Source: Pseudomonadota bacterium (GTDB lineage Bacteria > Pseudomonadota > Alphaproteobacteria > Rhizobiales > Xanthobacteraceae). Taken from it: a stretch of 16,549 nucleotides of DNA. How positions within the stretch are numbered: position 1 is the first letter of the stretch; each line of letters opens with the position of its first letter. The position numbers and the translations under genes are program-made. Below, piece after piece: positions 13,980 through 16,549 of the stretch. The stretch covers positions 1 through 16,549 of the forward strand of contig JAEYTJ010000182.1 in NCBI GenBank assembly GCA_023434095.1, written 5' to 3'. Under the pieces are notes generated by a model. It had not been told where the DNA came from, made no database searches, and saw nothing but the letters and a program-made list of their open reading frames with translations.

Positions 13980-14077
13980 CGTCATCCTGAGGCGCAAGTG
14001 CAGCGAGCCTCGAAGGATGGGCTCGCGCGGAACGCCATCCTTGAGGCCCGGCGGGCGCCGGGCACCTCAGGATGACG
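13980..14077. repeat. Nested palindromic intergenic repeat (98 bp)
   Basis: A perfect 13-bp outer inverted repeat, CGTCATCCTGAGG (13980-13992) and CCTCAGGATGACG (14065-14077), encloses two inner hairpins. One pairs GCCTCGAAGGATGG (14007-14020) with CCATCCTTGAGGC (14035-14047), with one bulge. The other is GCCCGGC-GGGC-GCCGGGC (14046-14063). The half-sites CATCCTGAGG / CTCGAAGGATGG are, from memory, a very common dispersed intergenic repeat in Rhizobiales such as Bradyrhizobium and Rhodopseudomonas. It fills most of the gap between gpsA and the EVE gene. It may act as a REP-like mRNA stabiliser or attenuator; there is no U-tract. Confidence 0.8.
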
Positions 14078-14137
14078 GTCTCCCCAAGTGAGAATGGTAA
14101 TCTGGTTAGCCGCCCGGCGAGGTCATCAGGAGTGGAA

Positions 14138-14557
14138 ATGGCGCACTGGCTCTACAAATCCGAACCCTTCAAATGGTCCTGGGACCAGCAGGTCGCCGCT
14201 GCCGACAAGGGCACCCATTGGGACGGCGTGCGCAACCACCTCGCCAAGCAGCAGCTTCTCGCCATGCGCCTCGGCGACCACGGATTCTTCTACCATTCGA
14301 ACGAGGGCAAGGAGATCGTCGGCATCGTCGAGGTCATCAAGGAGGCCTATCCCGACCCTTCCGACCCCTCGGGGAAGTTCGTCATGGTCGACCTCAAGGC
14401 GGTGGCGGCGCTGAAGAACCCGGTGTCGCTGGCGGCGGTGAAGGTGGAACCACGCCTCGCCGAGATGGCGCTGATGAAATTCTCCCGCCTCTCCGTCCAG
14501 CCCGTCACCGACGCCGAATGGGACATCGTGCTGGAGATGGCGGGCGGCACGCGGTGA
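14138..14557 (+). CDS. EVE-domain (ThyN1-like) protein
   Basis: 139 aa, consisting only of an EVE domain, a PUA-like fold. The signature is clear: the N-terminal HWLYKSEPFKWSWD (3-16), WDGVRNHLAKQ (28-38), GFFYHSNEGKEIVGIVEV (49-66), AYPDP (71-75), then WVtV-like FVMVDLKAV and LMKFSRLSVQPV near the end. EVE domains bind modified bases in DNA or RNA; the natural ligand of this bacterial type is not established. Start ATG 14138 has AGGAG six nt upstream; an in-frame ATG at 14072 inside the repeat is rejected. The gene overlaps the next by 4 nt (GTGA), so the two are coupled. In related genomes I recall a YciI-like gene between gpsA and this gene; here only the repeat is found. Confidence 0.92.
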   Translation: MAHWLYKSEPFKWSWDQQVAAADKGTHWDGVRNHLAKQQLLAMRLGDHGFFYHSNEGKEIVGIVEVIKEAYPDPSDPSGKFVMVDLKAVAALKNPVSLAAVKVEPRLAEMALMKFSRLSVQPVTDAEWDIVLEMAGGTR

Positions 14558-15219
14558 CGCCGCGCGGCATCGCCGACCCCCTCGCCTTCGTCCGCGCCGA
14601 GACGCGGCGGCTCGCCCCGCCGCTGGTGCCGGAAATCACGCTGCACCTCGCCGAGGAATCGCTGCCGATCTGGCAGCGCACCGAGGAGGAACTGGGCGAG
14701 ATCGGCCTGCCGCCGCCCTTTTGGGCCTTTGCCTGGGCCGGCGGGCAGGCGCTGGCGCGCTATCTGCTCGACCATCCCGAGACCGTGCGCGGGAAGCGCG
14801 TTCTGGATTTCGCCGCCGGCTCGGGGCTGGTCGGCATCGCTGCGGTGAAGGCCGGCGCGGCGCATGTCGCCTGTGCCGACATCGACCCCTTCGCCCATGC
14901 CGCCATCGCGCTGAACGCCGAACTCAACGGTGCGGGGCCGCTCGAGGTGGTCACCTCCGACGTGGTCGGCACGCAAGGCGGCTGGGAGGTGGTGCTGGCC
15001 GGCGACATCGCCTATGAGCGCGACCTCGCGACGCGGGTGTTCGCCTGGCTGGAAGACCTCGCGGCCGGCGGCGCGGAAGTGTGGATCGGCGATCCCGGCC
15101 GCTCCTATCTGCCGCGCGAGCGGCTGGAAAAGCTGGCGGACTATGCCGTGCCGGTCTCGCGCGACCTGGAAGATGCGGAGATCAAGGCCACCAGCGTGTG
15201 GCGCCCGCGGCGCGGCTGA
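14554..15219 (+). CDS. METTL20-like protein lysine methyltransferase (class I SAM)
   Basis: 221 aa from GTG 14554. It aligns well, from memory, with the ETF-beta lysine methyltransferase ETFBKMT/METTL20: VPEITLHLAEESLPIW (25-40), the PPFWAFAWAGGQALARYLLD block (54-73), SAM motif I VLDFAAGSGLVGIAA (83-97), ADIDPFA (108-114) at the end of strand 2, AGDIAYERDLA (149-159; the D-x-x-Y catalytic-type motif) and IGDPGRSYLP (178-187). Bacterial members, studied in Agrobacterium, methylate ETF-beta and ribosomal protein L7/L12. It is often misnamed as a ribosomal L11 or nicotinamide methyltransferase. The GTG start lies in the GTGA overlap with the EVE stop, giving translational coupling. Substrate here is inferred from family only. 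Confidence 0.85.
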   Translation: MTPRGIADPLAFVRAETRRLAPPLVPEITLHLAEESLPIWQRTEEELGEIGLPPPFWAFAWAGGQALARYLLDHPETVRGKRVLDFAAGSGLVGIAAVKAGAAHVACADIDPFAHAAIALNAELNGAGPLEVVTSDVVGTQGGWEVVLAGDIAYERDLATRVFAWLEDLAAGGAEVWIGDPGRSYLPRERLEKLADYAVPVSRDLEDAEIKATSVWRPRRG

Positions 15220-15279
15220 GGCCGAGGTACCGCGCCCTCCGCGCGACTACCTACCAACCAAAGTTGCGCGCCCGCGCGC

Positions 15280-15308
15280 TTGTCCCGCCCCGGCGGGGTC
15301 ACCATAAT
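15280..15308 (+). promoter_or_regulatory. Candidate acs promoter and upstream dyads
   Basis: TTGTCC (15280-15285), exactly 17 nt, CATAAT (15303-15308), a good sigma-70-like match that would give a leader of about 46 nt before ATG 15361. Just upstream are a small dyad CAAC-CAAA-GTTG (15255-15266) and a GC dyad (GCGCG-CCC-GCGCG, about 15267-15279) abutting the -35, both possible regulator sites. acs therefore seems to be transcribed separately from the EVE-methyltransferase pair. Confidence 0.5.
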
Positions 15309-15360
15309 CCCGCCGAAGCAAGAGAGGGCGCGCAGCGCCGGCCTGATGGGGAGAAACGCC

Positions 15361-16549
15361 ATGTCCGACAAGATTTACGACGTGCCCGCGGAATGGGCGA
15401 AGCGGGCCTTTCTCGACGACCGCGCCTATCAGGCGAAGTATGAGGCTTCTCTGCGCGACCCGCAGGCCTTCTGGGCGGACGAGGGCAAGCGGATCGAGTG
15501 GTTCGAGCCCTATACGGTGGTGAAGAACACCTCCTTCGATCCCGGCCACGTGTCGATCAAATGGTTTGAGGACGGTGTCACCAATGTCGCCTGGAACTGC
15601 ATCGACCGTCACCTGCCCACCCGCGCCGACCAGGTCGCCATCATCTGGGAGGGAGACGATCCTTCCGAGCACCGTCACATCACCTATCAGGAGCTGCATG
15701 ACGAGGTCTGCCGCTTCGCCAACGTGCTGCGCAACCGCAATGTGGAGAAGGGCGACCGCGTCACCATCTACATGCCGATGATCCCCGAGGCGGCCTATGC
15801 GATGCTCGCCTGCGCGCGGCTCGGCGCCGTCCATTCCGTGGTGTTCGGCGGCTTCTCCCCCGACAGCCTCGCCGGGCGCATCCGCGACTGCGGCTCCAAG
15901 GTCGTCATCACCGCCGACGAGGGCCTGCGCGGCGGCCGCAAGGTGCCGCTGAAGGCCAATGTCGACGCCGCCATCGCCAAGCTCACCGACATCGAGGTCG
16001 ATCACGTCGTCGTCGTCCGCCGCACCGGCGGCACGGTCAACATGAAGCCCGGCCGCGACGTCTGGTACCACGAGGCGGCGGAACTGGTGACCAGCCACTG
16101 CCCGGCGACCCCGGTGAACGCGGAACACCCGCTGTTCATCCTCTACACCTCGGGCTCGACCGGCCTGCCCAAGGGCGTGCTTCACACCACGGGCGGCTAT
16201 CTCGTCTACGCCTCGATGACCCATCAATACGTGTTCGACTATCACGAGGGCGACATCTACTGGTGCACCGCCGATATCGGCTGGGTGACGGGGCACAGCT
16301 ACATCGTCTACGGCCCGCTCGCCAACGGCGCCACCACGCTGATGTTCGAGGGCGTGCCGAACTACCCGACCAATTCCCGCTTCTGGGAGGTGGTCGACAA
16401 GCACAAGGTCAACATCTTCTATACCGCGCCCACCGCCATCCGCGCGCTGATGCAGGGCGGCGACGCGCCGGTGACGAAGACGAGCCGCGCCTCTCTCCGC
16501 CTGCTCGGCTCGGTGGGCGAGCCGATCAACCCGGAAGCGTGGGAATGGT
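15361..16549 (+). CDS. acs: Acetyl-CoA synthetase (acetate-CoA ligase), N-terminal 396 codons
   Basis: Open to the window edge; the family is about 650 aa, so roughly 60% is present. It makes acetyl-CoA from acetate, ATP and CoA through acetyl-AMP, and supports growth on acetate. Visible: the ACAS N-terminal domain (about 20-85, YEASLRDPQAFWADEGKRIE), the AMP-binding P-loop YTSGSTGLPKG (262-272), and TADIGWVTGHSYIVYGPL (303-320), which contributes to the acyl/CoA pocket. GAVHSVVFGGFSPDSLAGRI (155-174) is typical of Acs rather than other acyl-CoA ligases. The pocket Trp at about 414 in Salmonella numbering and the acetylated C-terminal Lys are beyond the edge. ATG 15361 has GGGGAG 8 nt upstream. 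Confidence 0.95.
   Translation, partial: MSDKIYDVPAEWAKRAFLDDRAYQAKYEASLRDPQAFWADEGKRIEWFEPYTVVKNTSFDPGHVSIKWFEDGVTNVAWNCIDRHLPTRADQVAIIWEGDDPSEHRHITYQELHDEVCRFANVLRNRNVEKGDRVTIYMPMIPEAAYAMLACARLGAVHSVVFGGFSPDSLAGRIRDCGSKVVITADEGLRGGRKVPLKANVDAAIAKLTDIEVDHVVVVRRTGGTVNMKPGRDVWYHEAAELVTSHCPATPVNAEHPLFILYTSGSTGLPKGVLHTTGGYLVYASMTHQYVFDYHEGDIYWCTADIGWVTGHSYIVYGPLANGATTLMFEGVPNYPTNSRFWEVVDKHKVNIFYTAPTAIRALMQGGDAPVTKTSRASLRLLGSVGEPINPEAWEW

Overview
The window is about 16.5 kb of very GC-rich chromosomal DNA with dense, ordinary bacterial genes and very few non-coding gaps. Gene content and order point to an alphaproteobacterium of the order Hyphomicrobiales (Rhizobiales), possibly near Xanthobacteraceae; the family-level guess is inference from memory of gene order. 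The clues are aroB followed by a CNNM/CBS transporter, bolA divergent from a J-domain gene followed by the aerobic cobaltochelatase genes cobS and cobT, the hemC-hemD-mic60-hemY cluster divergent from tsaD, gpsA and an EVE-domain gene before acs, and a palindromic intergenic repeat of a type common in this order. There is no phage, IS element, CRISPR array, tRNA or rRNA gene.

Left part (1-2600): the 3' end of aroB and a CorC/HlyC-family membrane protein on the + strand, converging on a small, very basic conserved hypothetical protein and a BolA-family protein on the - strand. The basic protein has a 280-bp upstream gap with a candidate heat-shock (RpoH-like) promoter and a hairpin around its ribosome binding site.

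Middle left (2600-6570): a divergent promoter region with a perfect 17-bp palindrome, then J-domain protein, cobS and cobT on the + strand. CobS (AAA+ ATPase) and CobT (acidic linker plus VWA domain) are two subunits of the aerobic cobaltochelatase that inserts cobalt into hydrogenobyrinate a,c-diamide; the large subunit CobN is not in the window. The cobS-cobT spacer is filled by three hairpins, the last of which contains the cobT Shine-Dalgarno.

Gap 6569-7022: the only gene-free stretch over 300 bp. It holds the most interesting signal: a strong sigma-32-like promoter followed by about 190 nt that fold on paper into a closed multi-helix RNA, ending in a textbook intrinsic terminator. I read it as a candidate stress-induced small RNA of unknown function.

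Middle right (7023-11729): a tightly packed - strand operon hemC, hemD, mic60 (mitofilin-like) and hemY. It links tetrapyrrole synthesis up to uroporphyrinogen III with two inner-membrane proteins. Uroporphyrinogen III is the branch point for both heme and the cobalamin made with CobST.

Right part (11792-16549): tsaD (tRNA t6A synthesis) overlapping gpsA (phospholipid precursor), a nested palindromic repeat, an EVE-domain protein overlapping a METTL20-like lysine methyltransferase, and the first 396 codons of acs (acetyl-CoA synthetase), which has its own promoter.
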